Source of the DNA: Sanguinoderma infundibulare
Lineage: Eukaryota; Basidiomycota; Agaricomycetes; Polyporales; Polyporaceae
Assembly (NCBI GenBank): GCA_032821775.1
Contig: JAVLRN010000010.1
Location: 62,001 to 126,000, forward strand
Reading direction: 5' to 3'
Length of the DNA: 64,000 bases
Below the pieces are notes generated by a model. That model was not told the DNA's origin, ran no database searches, and saw only the letters and a list, made by a program, of their open reading frames with translations. This document shows positions 10,194 through 22,099 of the stretch, piece by piece (positions within the stretch are counted from its first letter, which is position 1; the number at the start of each line of letters is the position of its first letter). Position numbers and translations under genes: made by a program.

Positions 10194-11290
10194 ATGGACC
10201 CGAAAGAGACTCACTTTTCGTTGTGCGCAACCTACGAGGCCGCCGCCCGAGCAGCGAACGAGTTGTCTACCCATGACACACTCATCCTTGACTGCGAAGG
10301 GCGCGATATCGGCATGCCGGACGGCGCGCTGAGCATCATCGCTATCGGCGACTCCTCGGCATCCCGCATCTTCCTCTTCGACACCCTCGCCCTCTCCAAC
10401 AAACAGCACCCTCTCCTCGCCCCCTTATTCTCCCTCCTTCGCCGGCCCGACATCGTGAAGCTCGTCTGGGATGGGCGCTCGGACTTCTTCGAGATCGCCG
10501 ACACGTATGGCGTCCTCATGGAGGGCGTGCTCGACCTGCAGATCGCCGAAGTCGTGCAGCGCAGCCGCAGTACCTTCAAGAAGAAAGGCTGGCGCGGCGG
10601 GCACACCCCCGGCTACTTCAAGAAGCTCCAGGACGAGCTGCAGCAAGACCCCGCGGCCCTCGATGGCATCCACCGGCTCTTCGGGCTGACGCACTGCGCG
10701 GGGCTGTACCAGCTCCTCCAAGGTTCCGCGGGAAAAGACCGTGCGCGACCCAACTTCATTAATATCTTTGCCTTCCCCAAGTCTCATGCGTGCTTTTGAT
10801 CGTCGCAGCTGCGGTGGTGGCCATGCATCGCGAAGACGGGGGCGACATGTGGATGCAGCGCCCTCTCGCCCCTACCCTCGTGCGCTACTCCGCACACGAC
10901 ATCGAGCTGATCGCGTCCGTCTACGCCCGGTTCAGGTCGATGAAGAAGTACCTCGGGACGCCAGAGGAACTGAAAGCGGTGACCGCTCGGTACTTGCACT
11001 CGTACCCCACCCGCGAGCTTCGGGCGCGGCACGCGCGGCTGGATCTCTGCAAGTTCCTTCCCCTGGACGTCCTGTCCGCCCCACCTTCCAACACACCGCG
11101 GTACCGATGCGATCGGTGCGAACGGATGCTCTCTTCGCCGTGCTTCTCGACCACCGAAGTGCATCAGGAACCATCCAATCACAATCACGTTGGTCAGACC
11201 AAGTTGGTGCGACTCTCCTACTGTCGGCTGTGCCATTTGCTCGCCCGTCGGAACTCGGAGGTGGCCGTGGGAGATTGGATTGCAACATGA
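10194..11290 (+). CDS. 3'-5' exonuclease-domain protein (DEDDy ribonuclease-H fold)
   Basis: Two exons (10194-10740 and 10809-11290; donor gtgcgc, acceptor gtcgcag) encode 342 residues. The DxE motif is at D33/E35 (TLILDCEGRD), followed by a second motif region (VKLVWDGRSDFFEIADTYGV) and a Y-x-x-x-D motif (RYSAHDIELIASVYARF). This is the order of DEDDy exonucleases such as WRN/EXD1/Rrp6-type domains. The C-terminal third has CxxC pairs (YRCDRCERM and YCRLCHLLA) that may form a small zinc knuckle, an uncommon addition. EXD1-type proteins can be catalytically inactive RNA binders, so activity should not be assumed. The start has a good Kozak context. Confidence 0.8.
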
Positions 11291-11666
11291 GAATGTGCGG
11301 GTATCTTGTAGGGGTAGCATAAGTCGAAGTCAATAGTAGCCTGCGTCTGTGGTCGATTCGGATATGGATCTTGGCATTTGTCTCCAAGAATAATAAAGAT
11401 AGTTCCGCATACGTATACAAATAATAGCACAGTCCAATAGACCGCCCTCTACACCCGCAGTCCTAGATAATACTGGCGATCCTACATGCACGAGCAGTCA
11501 TTAATTGCATCCGTCCCAAAACTCCTTAAAACGCCGACCAACGCATAAATATCGCTCCGCCTCGCCACGCGATGCAAAGCAAGAAACTGTGTGCCGACCT
11601 CAAGTCGAAGCGGACGACAGCGTTCAAGAGAACGCCCGCACCAGCAAGAAGAGACGTGAAACGCAT
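11291..11666. other. Convergent intergenic region
   Basis: This contains the 3' flanks of the exonuclease (plus) and LysM (minus) genes. An aataataaag-like sequence at 11389-11398 could serve as a polyadenylation signal for the plus gene. No gene is seen. Confidence 0.4.
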
Positions 11667-13553
11667 TCACGAATCCGTCGACTTCGTCCTCCTCACCATC
11701 AGCGGCAGCTGCATCCCCGGCGACGGCTCCATCTGGGCCGTCCGCACCGCGCTCGCGCCCTTCGGCGAGCCCCTCTCAGCCACCTCCTCCGCACCCGCAT
11801 ACGGCACCGTTTGGCCCTGCTTCGTCCTACCTCTCCCCGCGCTGGGGCTCCCCGACGGGTTCGAGGTGTACTGTGACCTCCCAGAGCTGCTCCGGCGGTG
11901 CCTGTGGGTCGGGGTGCGGGGCGACGGAAGGGGTCCCGCAGAGGATCGGAACGGCCCCGAGTCAAGCTCGACGCTGTCCCGCCCCTCCTGCTCTTGCGCT
12001 GACTGCCGAGGAACGTGGAGGTCGTTAAGCGACTCGGACGCTTCGCGGGCATGGGCACGAGCACGAGTACGGGTGTTGGGCGGGCTGGTGGTAGTGCCGT
12101 TCGGGCGTCGAGATGTCTTGGCAGCGCTGACGTCTTCCATCTCGTGCTCCCAGTCAAAGTCATCGCTCGCGCTCGACGGCGTGCCGCTGGCCGAGTCGAG
12201 GGAAAGACGAGAGACGAGCGTAGCGGGAGCGCGGGGTATGGGGTGGCCGAACAGCGATGTCGTTGACGCACGGATGTGTTGAGTGGTTGTTTGTAGCGAT
12301 GAAGAGAATACGTCCAGAACGCCTTGTAGTGGACCATCCTTGGAACTCGAAAATGAGAGTGGTAGTGGGGGGCGATTGCGAGAACCTTTCCCGTTGGGAA
12401 GAGTGGCGGAGGTATGGATCTTTGGTGAGCGAGCCTTGTCTAGTGATGAGGAAGAGTGTGTAGGTGGCGGAAAATATGATAATTGGGATACTGGAACACG
12501 ACGGATGGTGAGCTTCCCGATGTCGGGCAGGAATTCCTGTGTAGAGGGGATGCAGTCCGCTTCAGCTGCGGTGGGAGGATCTGCCTTCGGAAATAGTGAT
12601 TCCGATGATGGGTTACTGTCTGTAAAGGCTTCTCTGAAAAGTCTCGCGTGACGTGTCTTGTCCACGGGTATATGGAGGACCTTGCGGAGATGAATAGAGT
12701 CCGACGTCCAGAGTTGGTTTGCTCTGCGAAGATCGGGCAAGGTAATGCCATACTTCAAGGCGACACCGGCAAGGGAATCCTTGGGCTGAACCTAGATAGG
12801 CAAGCATTGAGCATGATCCAAAGACGGAGGCAGCGTCCCATCTCATGTTTCCGCCCATATATCTGGTCATCCCGAATCGCTGATGCTCAAAACGGCATGG
12901 AGAGGGACAATCCCACTGACTCACTCGGCGCGTCAGGGCGGCATATATGGACGCACTGGTTGTGGAAGGAAAGGACGGCCGTATTTCCCAATGTCGGGTA
13001 GCGGAAACATGGATGGTCGACGTGATATACTGAAGTCTACGTTACTCACCTCGTGGACGATAACCAACATCTCCCGGTGCTGCACCAGCGAGCCCTCCCT
13101 GGCATCGGGCCGATCCCCATCGGAAGCGAAGCCCAGTGGGTCGTAGTCGCTCAGCACCCTCTTCATGGAGGGGCGCGTGTCGTGATCGAGCGTCCACGAG
13201 CTCGAAGATGCAAGACTTGAAGAGGACCGTAGTGGATGTTGGCTCGTGCTCCGGCTTCTCGAAGACCAGAAGCTGTCTCCGCCAACGCAAATGTCGTCGT
13301 CCACTGTCCTCGAACGGCTATGGGGACCAGAGACGGTCTCGACGTGCCATGGATCGTGATCGGTTCTGCCTCGCCTCGTCAATCCGTCTGAACCCCGGCG
13401 TCGTTTGGAGGGTGTTGTGTCGTTGCGCCTCACGGCAGATGAGAAGGATGCTTCCGAGCGTCCTGCCTGGGGATTGCTGCCCCAGATCTGGGTGAGGTCC
13501 CCTTCGGCATTGGGGTCCGCGTCGATGTCTCTGTGTCTGAGGCGAGCGGACAT
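11667..13553 (-). CDS. Intracellular LysM-domain protein
   Basis: Two exons (13553-13050 and 12791-11667) encode 542 residues with a phase-0 junction HE|VQPKDS. The LysM domain spans about residues 163-210: LVIVHEVQPKDSLAGVALKY, then ITLPDLRRANQLW and the closing SIHLRKVLHIP. No signal peptide is present, and the rest is Ser/Arg-rich and disordered. This resembles the LYSMD1/LYSMD2 group of non-secreted eukaryotic LysM proteins rather than secreted chitin-binding effectors. The C-terminus ends VRRTKSTDS. Its function is not established; the single LysM may mediate protein contacts. The domain call is strong. Confidence 0.85.
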
Positions 13554-14444
13554 CGACTAGCGAGGCGCCGTAGGGAAGCGGTCGGTGGAAGAAAAGGAGC
13601 CAGGTTTGAAGAGCGCAAGGGGTATAGTTGAGATGGTAGTACACACCGACACGCTCTCACTCTCTACTCTCAGACTCCCCCCCAGCGTCTAGATGGCCTC
13701 TGGACCTTGGCGCTCTCCGAGCATCTCCGCGCCTTGCCGGGTCCCACTCTCGCTCTAGCCATCCCACCTTGCATCCCACCCGCATCTATGTTTGCCCTCC
13801 CAGCCATCATTTTCAACTATCTCCAACAGCGACAACTATGATCCATACGTCTTTCTCTGTGTATAATGTCGAATGGCGAGCACCTGCACGCATGCGAAAG
13901 GCCGTCATGTTCTCGTCGTCATCTTCCACCATCAACCCAGAGTGTACGTATTCTCTGTGTAACGTAAATAAATGCATTGGTATTCGGTCACGATGGTATA
14001 AACAATCTGAATACAGATGAGGAAACACGGAGTAATTGGAACCGGGTGATGGCTTGGCTGGCGCACTACAGACGATGATGACTCGAAGCCGGAACAGACA
14101 GATAGAGAGATTCCGAGAGATACACAGACCTAGAGACCAAGACATCCGCACTTGGGAGGAGGGTGAACAAGACCTTCATAAACCAAGGAAACTAAAGTCA
14201 GACACCAGACGACAGAAATAGCGAGACCAGAGATACGACGATTCCGAGATATGCGGACGACGTTAAAACCCAGACCGAGACCAGAGGAAACCGGAGACCG
14301 AGATCGCCAGATGAGACAGAAACAGAGCCAGATGATAATAGATGAGAAGATGATGAAGATCTGATTCGAAGCAAGTCGGACGCGTACGGGTGTCGTTAGA
14401 AGGAGCAACATGGGGATGTCGCAAGGCGGACGGGGTCGGATGGT
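13554..14444. other. Intergenic region with sequence duplicated near 53.2 kb
   Basis: No gene is seen. Read on the minus strand, 14444-13940 is the 3' flank of the first pseudokinase and shares blocks with the flank of its paralog (52,786-53,260), including tccgcatatctcggaatc near 14240. The part at 13554-13800 is the promoter side of the LysM gene. Confidence 0.6.
13985..14012 (-). repeat. 28-nt block conserved downstream of both pseudokinase genes (copy 1)
   Basis: On the minus strand this reads attcagattgtttataccat and continues c-gtgaccg. It matches 53191-53218 at all but about two positions and lies about 435-460 nt after the stop codon. Similarity continues less strongly into ccaatgcatttattt. 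It could be a 3'-UTR or polyadenylation element. Confidence 0.7.
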
Positions 14445-16490
14445 TCAGTTGGCATCAGAAGCCGCCTTCCGCTTCTCAGCGCGACGACGAGTCAGCTTGA
14501 AGCATCGTTTCACTGCGCTCGTGACCTTCTTCGTCCACGGCTTGAGCGACGACAAAAAGGAAGAACCGGCGTCCACGGTTGTCGCGCCCGAAATTGTAGA
14601 GTCGTTGAAGTCGGTTGAGGTACTGTGTGCGGAGACCGTCGAGCCGACCATGGTCACAGAGGAGTCCGACGTGGGAGAGGAAGCCGCCGCGGCCGACGAG
14701 GAGGAGCTGAGCGTGCCTCCGGGGGTCAAGGCCACAGATGAGGGTGCGTATGCGAAGTACGGGTGTGGCGCGTCGCCGCCGGGGTAGACCTTGCCAAGAT
14801 CCATGTTCCTGATCTTCTCGGGTATACGAACGCAGTCTACAAAATTCACGGTCGGAGATCGGGATTCCTTGGGTTTGACATCATCCCAGTTGCTAGCGCC
14901 CATATCCGGTGAGCGCAGAACAGATGAGAGGATGTGAGGCACATACATATCACCAAACCATGGGTGATTCTTGACTTCACCCAATCCCGCACGTAGATTG
15001 GGATCCCTCTCCAACAGCTGCGCGGAAGGAGTCAGTCAGTGAATCTCCAGAACAACGCCCGTGGGGCACATACCCTAGCAAGGAGCTGCTGAACCTCCTG
15101 GCTCAAAGAGGGGTCTACTACGAGTGGTGCTTTGTGCCGTAGCCCAAACGGCAACTTTCGAGAAACAGGTGTCAGCGAGAGAAGGATACGACATCGAGAT
15201 CGACGTACCGTGCCATGAAGCAACTCGAACAAGATGATGCCGACCGACCAGATATCCGCAGGATATGAATAGCCGTCGCTGCTCTGGCCCGACATCTCCG
15301 GCGCCCGGTAGCTCGGCATTCTAGCAAAGCCCGTCATCATGTTCCCGCCCCCAACTTCACGCCTACGGTCGCCTTCGGCCTCCGGGAGCTCCGAATCATG
15401 GACGCCGGCGACGAGCCACGGCTGCTCTTTGACTGGGAGTCCGCAAGCATGAGCCAGGCCGAAGCCGGCGAGGATAAGGTCCCCTGAGCTATTGACGAGA
15501 ATCTTTTCGGGCCTGAGGTTTCGGTGCAAGATGCGCTTCCCGTGGAGACTGTCCAAAGCAACGACCTGGCAGAGGTAGAGTCTCAGTGTAGGCAACGGCG
15601 GCAATGATGTAGAGGATGCACGCACAATCTGGGCAATGTACGAGCGGGCTTTAGCCTCCGAGAAGGACCCTGATATATCCATTCTGGACCTAAGGCTGCG
15701 GTGGTGTAATGACTGATAAGGATGTCAGCCTCGGGGAACAAGGATCGTCGATGAGAAGCGAGCACTCACAGTGACCACAAAGAAGTTCATCGTAGTCTCG
15801 AAAGCGGCTCGCATGTCGACGACGAAGGGGCTGCCCTTCACGGTCATCATCGCGTGCTGCGACATGAATACCTGGGCAAAGTCCGCTTTGGAAAGCGCTT
15901 CCTTGCGGATGACCTTGACCTCGTACAGCTTTCTATCGCGGCGGTCAATGGCGGCGAGCACGTCGCACTCTAAACCTTTGCTGATGGTGCGATAGAAAAC
16001 GTAGTCACTGGGGCTGGGCTGGGGATGGACGTCGAAGACGGAGGCGGCGAATCCAGTGGTCGATGGCGGGAGGGTGTCGTCGACCGTGGGTGCGACATCG
16101 GGGATGCGTTCTCCGTTGTTGGGACGTGGTGACACTGCGGTCTCGGGCGACGCGTGTGTCGGAACGGGTGTGTCAGAGCTGAAGTGACTCGCAGGGTCGA
16201 CGTCGCCGACGACCGGGGTCCCGGCATCCTAGTTGAGACGGTAAGGGTCCAATCATCGGTAGGAATAAGAAGAAAATATGGCGCACTGCCTGAAGATACG
16301 GGGAAAGGTCTTGCACTTGAACCTGCCTGGTGAAGTCCTCGGGGACGGCGAGCTCTCCGGGTGGCGAAGCGCGCCGTTCCTTCCTGAAGGAGAACTTGCC
16401 GCGGAACTTCCGCGCGAGCGGTCCTGGCTTGGTCGCGTTGTCCTTGGGAGTGTCCTTGTGAGACCAGGGGAGCGCCTTGAACAGCGGCAT
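14445..16490 (-). CDS. Pseudokinase (AGC-like kinase fold, HRN and GFG), paralog of the 50.5-kb gene
   Basis: Seven exons in consistent phase give about 568 residues: 16490-16287, 16228-15770, 15712-15626, 15565-15209, 15154-15074, and two from 15017 to 14445 split by a 54-nt intron. The kinase fold is recognisable: beta-3 Lys in KLYEVKVIRKEAL, APE motif (SYRAPEM), DIWSVGIILFELLHG, and KNHPWF near the C-lobe end. The catalytic loop, however, is HRNLRPEKIL (HRD Asp replaced by Asn, about residue 266) and DFG is GFG (about residue 284). The glycine loop (ISKGLECDVLAA) is also degenerate. Catalysis is therefore unlikely. The protein ends in a basic tail (KRCFKLTRRRAEKRK). A regulatory or scaffold role is inferred. 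Confidence 0.82.
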
Positions 16491-16519
16491 GGTGACGATG
16501 AACAAGGCGTGGAGGGACG

Positions 16520-16670
16520 GACGACAAGGGGCGGCGGGATGATGGACAAGGACTGAAGGGATTATAGACAAGGACCGGAGGGGTGAACGACAAGGACCGG
16601 AGGGGTGAACGACAAGGACTGGATGAACGACAAGGACTGAATGAACGACAAAGACTGGAGGGATGGACGA
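16520..16670 (-). repeat. Tandem 17-22-bp repeats in the leader of pseudokinase gene 1
   Basis: On the minus strand the unit is close to tccttgtcgttcacccctccgg, present in about seven imperfect copies ending about 30 nt before the ATG. The same unit is repeated upstream of the paralog at 50343-50490. Some copies are shortened to 17 bp (cagtccttgtcgttcat). Confidence 0.85.
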
Positions 16671-17934
16671 TGGGGAAGGTGGTGGCCGGGAAGGAAGCAA
16701 GGGAATGAAGAGCAACTTGATGCGTTCACATAGATATAGGACAGACCTCCGGATACTTTTCTGAGCCAGCCAAAGGGCTGACTGGAGCTTGAAGGCGGTC
16801 ATTCATTTGGCGGTCACGATCGAGACTGAGTGTGTCATGCATCTGGTAGTCTTGGGGATGAAGGTCTCAGTGAGAAAGTACCCTGACTGTGGAACAGAGA
16901 AAACCTCACCTGTGCAAACCTCTGTGTGGGTCTGGGCCGTGTTCTGTTGGAAGTTGGAAGTTGGAAGGAGAGTGGTCCGCAGCTCGGCTGCGGCGCTTCT
17001 GTTACCGTATGTGGAAAAGCGAGCCTGGGGATATGCTCATCGACTACGGACGGTCAGGCAATTGATGTGCAGTCATAGGAAGGAAGGCCAAGACCTGAGT
17101 AAATGCTACGAGGAAACGTTCCCGTCATCGAAGCAGAATTCCTCGTCCAGTTTCGCGTCTTTAACGGAGATGCGGGAATCGCGACCACTGTCGTCTTCGT
17201 GGTCACTACTTCCGACCCTGCCTCGTGTCATCGGAGAAGAGCTTTGTGCAGGCATGGACTCGGAACAACATCAATATTATATTGGTGTCTCCTGCACACA
17301 CCCCGAGACGTTTGGTCCAGCGTCTAGCTTGCTGCTCCAACGACTTTCTTCAGAAAGACCACTTGCTTTGGAATTCATGGGTTCGCCAGCGTGACAAGTA
17401 GCGAATGCAGTTTTCAGTGATTGACCGCAGTAGATTCTTTGCTTCATACGAGTTTCTGAATGGTAAAAAGAAATCTCGGAACGGACACAGTATTGACTTC
17501 ATGATAGTCTGCTTTCTACATCCTGGCATGCCTGGCGGTCCCCATGTCAGCAACTCGTCCTATGTATCGGTAAAGAACAATACACAATTGCCGACTATTA
17601 GCTTGATTTCTCAAAACGGGGACACACACGAACCTCCATAACGTTGTCAATATTTAGTAATATCTGAACGGGGTGAACTCAAAACACTCGTTATAGTTCG
17701 TTCGGGCGTGCCAGACGTGCATCTTGATTGACATTCCGCACAACGAGCAACTTTTGGCTACTGTCTGCGAGCCATCACGGCACGGAAATCGAACCAAGAA
17801 GCTGTCCGAAGTGCCGACAACACCGGGTTGCCAGATTGTGCGTGAATGACCAGACTTGAGAGCAGCTGAGCATTGATCCAGAGTTACTGTACAAATCCAA
17901 ACAAGTCATCTGCACAAGGCCGCTCGCCCGCTCT
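16671..17934. other. Intergenic region upstream of pseudokinase gene 1
   Basis: From 16671 to about 16830 the sequence is still alignable, on the minus strand, to DNA upstream of the paralog (for example tcagtctcgatcg at 16818-16830). Beyond that I see no gene. The frame at 16789-17394 is 201 codons long but lacks domains and a convincing start. Confidence 0.5.
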
Positions 17935-19145
17935 TTAGGAGTGGGTCCAGGTCGCCTTTCTCTTCTCTGCGAATGCAGCCATACCTGCCGTATACGACAT
18001 TAGCTATCTACATTGTCAGTGCAATCACGATGGAGACCGCGTACCCTCTTTTTGGTCCTGAGTCGCGAACAACGAGTGGAACAGCCTCCGCTCGTACCTC
18101 AAGCCCTCGTTCAGCGTGTGCTCGTAGGCCGCATTGACCGCCTCCTTGCCCGCCTGAACTGCGATCGCGCTCTTGCTCGCAATGACGCTCGCCATCGCCA
18201 CCGCCTCCCTCACGACCTCGCCCTCGCCCTCTTGGACGACCCGCGAGACCACGCCCCAGTCGGATGCCTCCCTTGCGGAGAAGTTGCGGCCGGTGAGGGT
18301 GAGCTCCATGGTGCGCGACTTGCCGATGGCCTGCGCGAGGCGCTGTGTTCCGCCGCCGCCGGGAATGACCCCAATGTTGATTTCAGGCTGGCCGAAAGTC
18401 GCGGTGGGGGAGGCGAGGATGATGTCGCACATGAGGGCGAGTTCGCAGCCCCCGCCGAGCTGTGGAACAACATATTAGTCGTTGCCAGCGATGCACACTT
18501 CCGGATGAGCCGGAAAGGGTGTAACATGGCTTTGGGAACATATCCGTGGAGAAATCTGAGGGCCGGAGACGGGGAATGGGCGAAGAGATGAATACCGAAC
18601 TTACCGCGTAGCCGCTCACGGCGGCGATGATAGGCTTGCGTATGGTGGAGAGGAGGGACCAGCTCTCCAGGAACTTGCCCTTGAACACCTCAGAGACTAA
18701 CGTTGAGGGTCAAGGGTCAATACGCATTGCAACGGACGGTTGAGAATAGCACTTACACTCCTTGTCCTTCATCTCCTTGATGTCCGCTCCAGCTACCGCG
18801 CGATGACCTCAGACGCCAGTCTCTTCTCCGAATGAATAGCTACTCACCAGCGAACGCACGCTCGCTGCCCGTGAGGACGAGGGCACGAATGCTATCGTCA
18901 TCGTCGAACTCCTTGAGAGCCGCGTTGAGTTCAGTGAAGAGAGGGGTGGAGAGGGCGTTGAGCGCCTTGGGACGGTTGAGGGTGATGAGGCCGACGCCGT
19001 CCGCGGGGCGGGACGTCAAGATGAACTCGAACTGGGAGGTGGTCATGAATCGCACACGGATGGGCGTCGGCTGGCGGAAGGCGCGGATGCTCCGAAACGC
19101 AGCGGTTGAGGAGGAAACGAGGGGGCGGCGGAGGGCAGTGTGCAT
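17935..19145 (-). CDS. ECH1: Mitochondrial enoyl-CoA hydratase
   Basis: Five exons are in phase. The protein starts [20 protein letters not shown], an Arg/Ser-rich presequence. The crotonase core is complete: [23 protein letters not shown] (oxyanion-hole region), [11 protein letters not shown] with the first catalytic Glu, and [18 protein letters not shown] with the second catalytic Glu and the GGGGTQRL signature. The last exon ends [13 protein letters not shown] at TAA 17935-17937. It hydrates 2-trans-enoyl-CoA to 3-hydroxyacyl-CoA in mitochondrial beta-oxidation. Both Glu residues point to an active ECHS1-type hydratase rather than an isomerase. Confidence 0.92.
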
Positions 19146-19665
19146 GACTTATAAGTCAAAGTTGTCTGATTTCGGGACTGATTGGACCGGGGATTCGGGA
19201 CGTGGGGGATGAGAGGAGATGTGTTCAAGAGACTCGAGTGCAGAAACGCGGTCCCCAGGGTGGTCGAATGGTGGAGGACGGTGGATAGGACGTGTGATAT
19301 ATCCCTACCCGAGGTCTACCTACCCAACGTCCGACCACGACGTCACCGGCACCGACGCGGAATCGGCTGAGAGACGTCCTTTGTCGCCTACCCCCTCCAT
19401 GCATATTCCTCCCTCTGGGCTCTGGACAGTTCTGCCACGACAATCCCTTTCTGTATTTTCTCTTGGATATAGCACGGCCACCCGCGCATCCCGACACTGG
19501 AGACTTCCCCACGTCGTCATGCTTAGGCTTCAATGGGCGCACAGGAGGAGCAGTTGGTTTCCCTCGTTCCCGCGTTTCCTATCCTTATACGGGTGAGGTT
19601 TCTGGTATCTGGCTGGCTGCTTGCCTTCTTTCCCCCACCGCTACCTCAACTCAGCCTGCATCGGC
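19146..19665. promoter_or_regulatory. Divergent promoter region
   Basis: This 520 bp lies between the enoyl-CoA hydratase start (minus) and the APH/AIM9-like relic (plus). No clear TATA box or repeat is seen. Confidence 0.35.
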
Positions 19666-21478
19666 ATGCTTCGCCTTGGAAGGACGAGTGTCGTCTCCAG
19701 CCAGCCAAACGTTCCTCTCTCTCCGCGGTCCTTCTTCTCTTGCGTCCCGAGGTCCGCCTTCACAACAACACGTTCGCTGTCACGTTGCGCCTTGTCCACC
19801 ATGGCGGAGTCCCAGGATAGTCTCTTCGAGTACGTTTCAGGGCGTTGGGTGTAAGTCTCGCACGCATTATAATGGCGCCTGCATCTCTGACCCATCATCT
19901 CTGTCGTTCAGCTACAACGACGCTCTTCGCCACAAGGAGCGCAGGTTCGCTTTCAACGTCGACGGGCTGCGTCGGCTTGCAGCCGAGTCCGTAGATCAAA
20001 GTCTTACGGATGTCGTCGGCTTGACCAAGCTGGCTGAGGGTGGTTTTAACCGCACCTTCGTCGTCGCTCTGCGCGGCGGTCGGCAGGTAGTCGTCCGCGT
20101 TCTGTAGCCCGTGATGGCCCCCAGCTACGAAGCATTCGCCAGCGAGGTGGCTACTATCGACCACCTGCGGTCCTGCGGCATCCCTGCTCCCGAGATTTAC
20201 GGGTATTCGGCCGACTCAGACAGCGCCGCTGGAGTCCCGTATATTCTCATGGAGTTTGTCCAAGGCTCCAAGCTCAGCGATGTCTGGCCTAGCCTCGGCG
20301 ATCAGGAAGTCATCTCCGTCGTCCGCCAGCTCACTCGGCTTGAATCGCAAATGATGTCACTGCCATTTCCCGCCTGCCGCAGCCTTTACTTCACCAAAGA
20401 TCTCAAGAAGGTCGCCCCAGGGCTGGGCGTACCGCTGGAGGACCCGCGGTTCTGCGTCGGCCCCGATACGAAGCTGGCACTATGGTATGGGAGAAGGGCA
20501 GGGCTCGACATATATCGAGGACCGTGTATGCCGCTTTCTGCCTCGTCATTGTTACGCTCTCGAACTAACTGAGAACCGTAGATCAAAGTGCCGAAGCAGC
20601 TCTCGCAGCAGCAGCTGCCGTTGCGGCGTGAAAGGAGGTCTGCTTACAAGTTCCAGCCGCAGTCGCCGTCATACCACGTCGAGCACCTGCAGCAATACCT
20701 CGGCATCACGTCGTCCCTCGTCCCCAAGGATCCCGCTCTGAGTCGTTTCTACATCCGCCATCCAGATTTCCGCCCGAACAACATCTTTGTCCCCGGGTCG
20801 CCTGACTCCAGCTGCAAAGTTGTCAGCCTATTTGACTGGCAGCACACGTCCATCCTTCCCATGTTTCTCCTCGCCGGCGTCCCCCCAAGCCTCCAGAACG
20901 ACGTCGATAACGTCTCCCAGTCCATGACTCCGCCCTCTCTACCGGAGGACTTCCACGAGCTGGGCGACGCTAAGTGAGCCAACGAGGAGTATATCTACCG
21001 TCTTCGCCTCGTCCACTACCACTAGGTCACCAGCACGAAGGAGTGGAACCAGCTCCACTACGACGCCTTCACGGACCGCTCGTACGCGCTCCGTGGCCGT
21101 CTCTTCCTGCGCGCTGGCGGCCCGTGGGAGGACGAGAGTTACGACCTGAAGACTGCGCTCATTCAAGCCGCGGAGAGGTGGGACGAGCTTACGGGCGGGG
21201 ATGTGCTGTGTCCCCTTGTGTTCGACGCCGAGAACCTGCGCGAGACGGCGGAGCTGCAGAAGGAGCTGACGGAAGCGAGCAGGGGCTTCGGGATCATACA
21301 GTCCATGTGCGGCGTCGGGGAAGACGGCTGGGTACCGACTAAGGACTACGAGTTCGCTGTGGCTTCCTTGAAGGAGCGCAAGGCGCAGTGGTTGGGGTTG
21401 GCCGAGTCGGCGCAGGAGCGGGAGGAGATCACGGCTCACTGACAATGGGACGACATGGATGAGGAGGCGTACATGTAA
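19666..21478 (+). pseudogene. Broken APH/AIM9-like kinase gene
   Basis: This is the coding remnant of an aminoglycoside-phosphotransferase-fold protein of the AIM9 group. ATG 19666 opens a mitochondrial-like presequence leading to LFEYVSGRWV. After an intron (about 19853-19911) it continues YNDALRHKERRFAFNV and LAEGGFNRTFVVALRGG. Later family motifs survive: EVATIDHLRSCGIPAPEIYG, SLVPKDPALSRF, IRHPDFRPNNIFVPGSPDSS and VVSLFDWQHTSILPMFL. The reading is interrupted in the same frame by TAG 20105-20107, TGA 20975-20977, TAG about 21024 and TGA 21440-21442. There is also a frame change in a GCA-rich stretch near 20600-20630, with a missing segment. Several independent breaks make a pseudogene much more likely than an assembly error. 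Confidence 0.8.
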
Positions 21479-22099
21479 CTAACCGTGCTTGATATCTTGT
21501 CCTGCTGTATAACGTGTATTCATGGCCAGTCGGCCTGGGTCTATCCGATGTTGAAAAGGTAAGAGTCATCAACACCTGGTGTACTTGTTCCCTGGACTGC
21601 CGCAACCCCCCTCGTAGTCGGTCATATGGAAGCGCTACTGCTGGTACTTGGTATATATGTACATATCCGTCTCGAAGTCGCTGGGGGATGTTTTGAGACG
21701 TGACTGCACCGCAAACCCGACGGCCAACAGGCTCATCGGTCGTCCCGTCCGAAGAACCGAGCAATTTGTATTTGTGCTTGGGATGGTTGCTCGCGTAGTG
21801 CGAGTCTCGTCACGTTGTTTTGCATCTGTTTCTACCTGGATTGGTGTGGTCAAAGTGAACGGTGCGGAGTGCGGGGTAATGATGCGGGGTAGTGGACATG
21901 AGATTAGAGACTGACCGTCGCTCATTGGCCGCGGTCTGTATCGTGCTCGGGGGCAGCGGGCCGCGGGCCCTTGGGGGTGTTTGGCGGGGAGGGAATCACA
22001 TGGGGGACCGGGTATGGGAGGCCGGAGGGATATAAGTCAGGTTGAGGATGTCTAGCCGCGGCTTGTCGTCCCACATAGTCCTCCTCTCCCCCCCTAACA
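21479..22099. promoter_or_regulatory. Promoter region of the fumarate reductase gene
   Basis: A TATA-like element (tataag) lies at 22031-22036, about 70 nt before the ATG, followed by a C/T-rich leader (ctcctctcccccccta). The left part, 21479-21900, shows no gene. Confidence 0.55.

Noticed and set aside
14410..14787. 125-codon plus-strand frame
   Set aside because: It is the antisense shadow of the last exon of pseudokinase gene 1, which has motif and paralog support.
16789..17394. 201-codon plus-strand frame upstream of pseudokinase gene 1
   Set aside because: There is no ATG in a good context, no domain and no splice structure. Part of it overlaps the duplicated upstream DNA of the pseudokinase.
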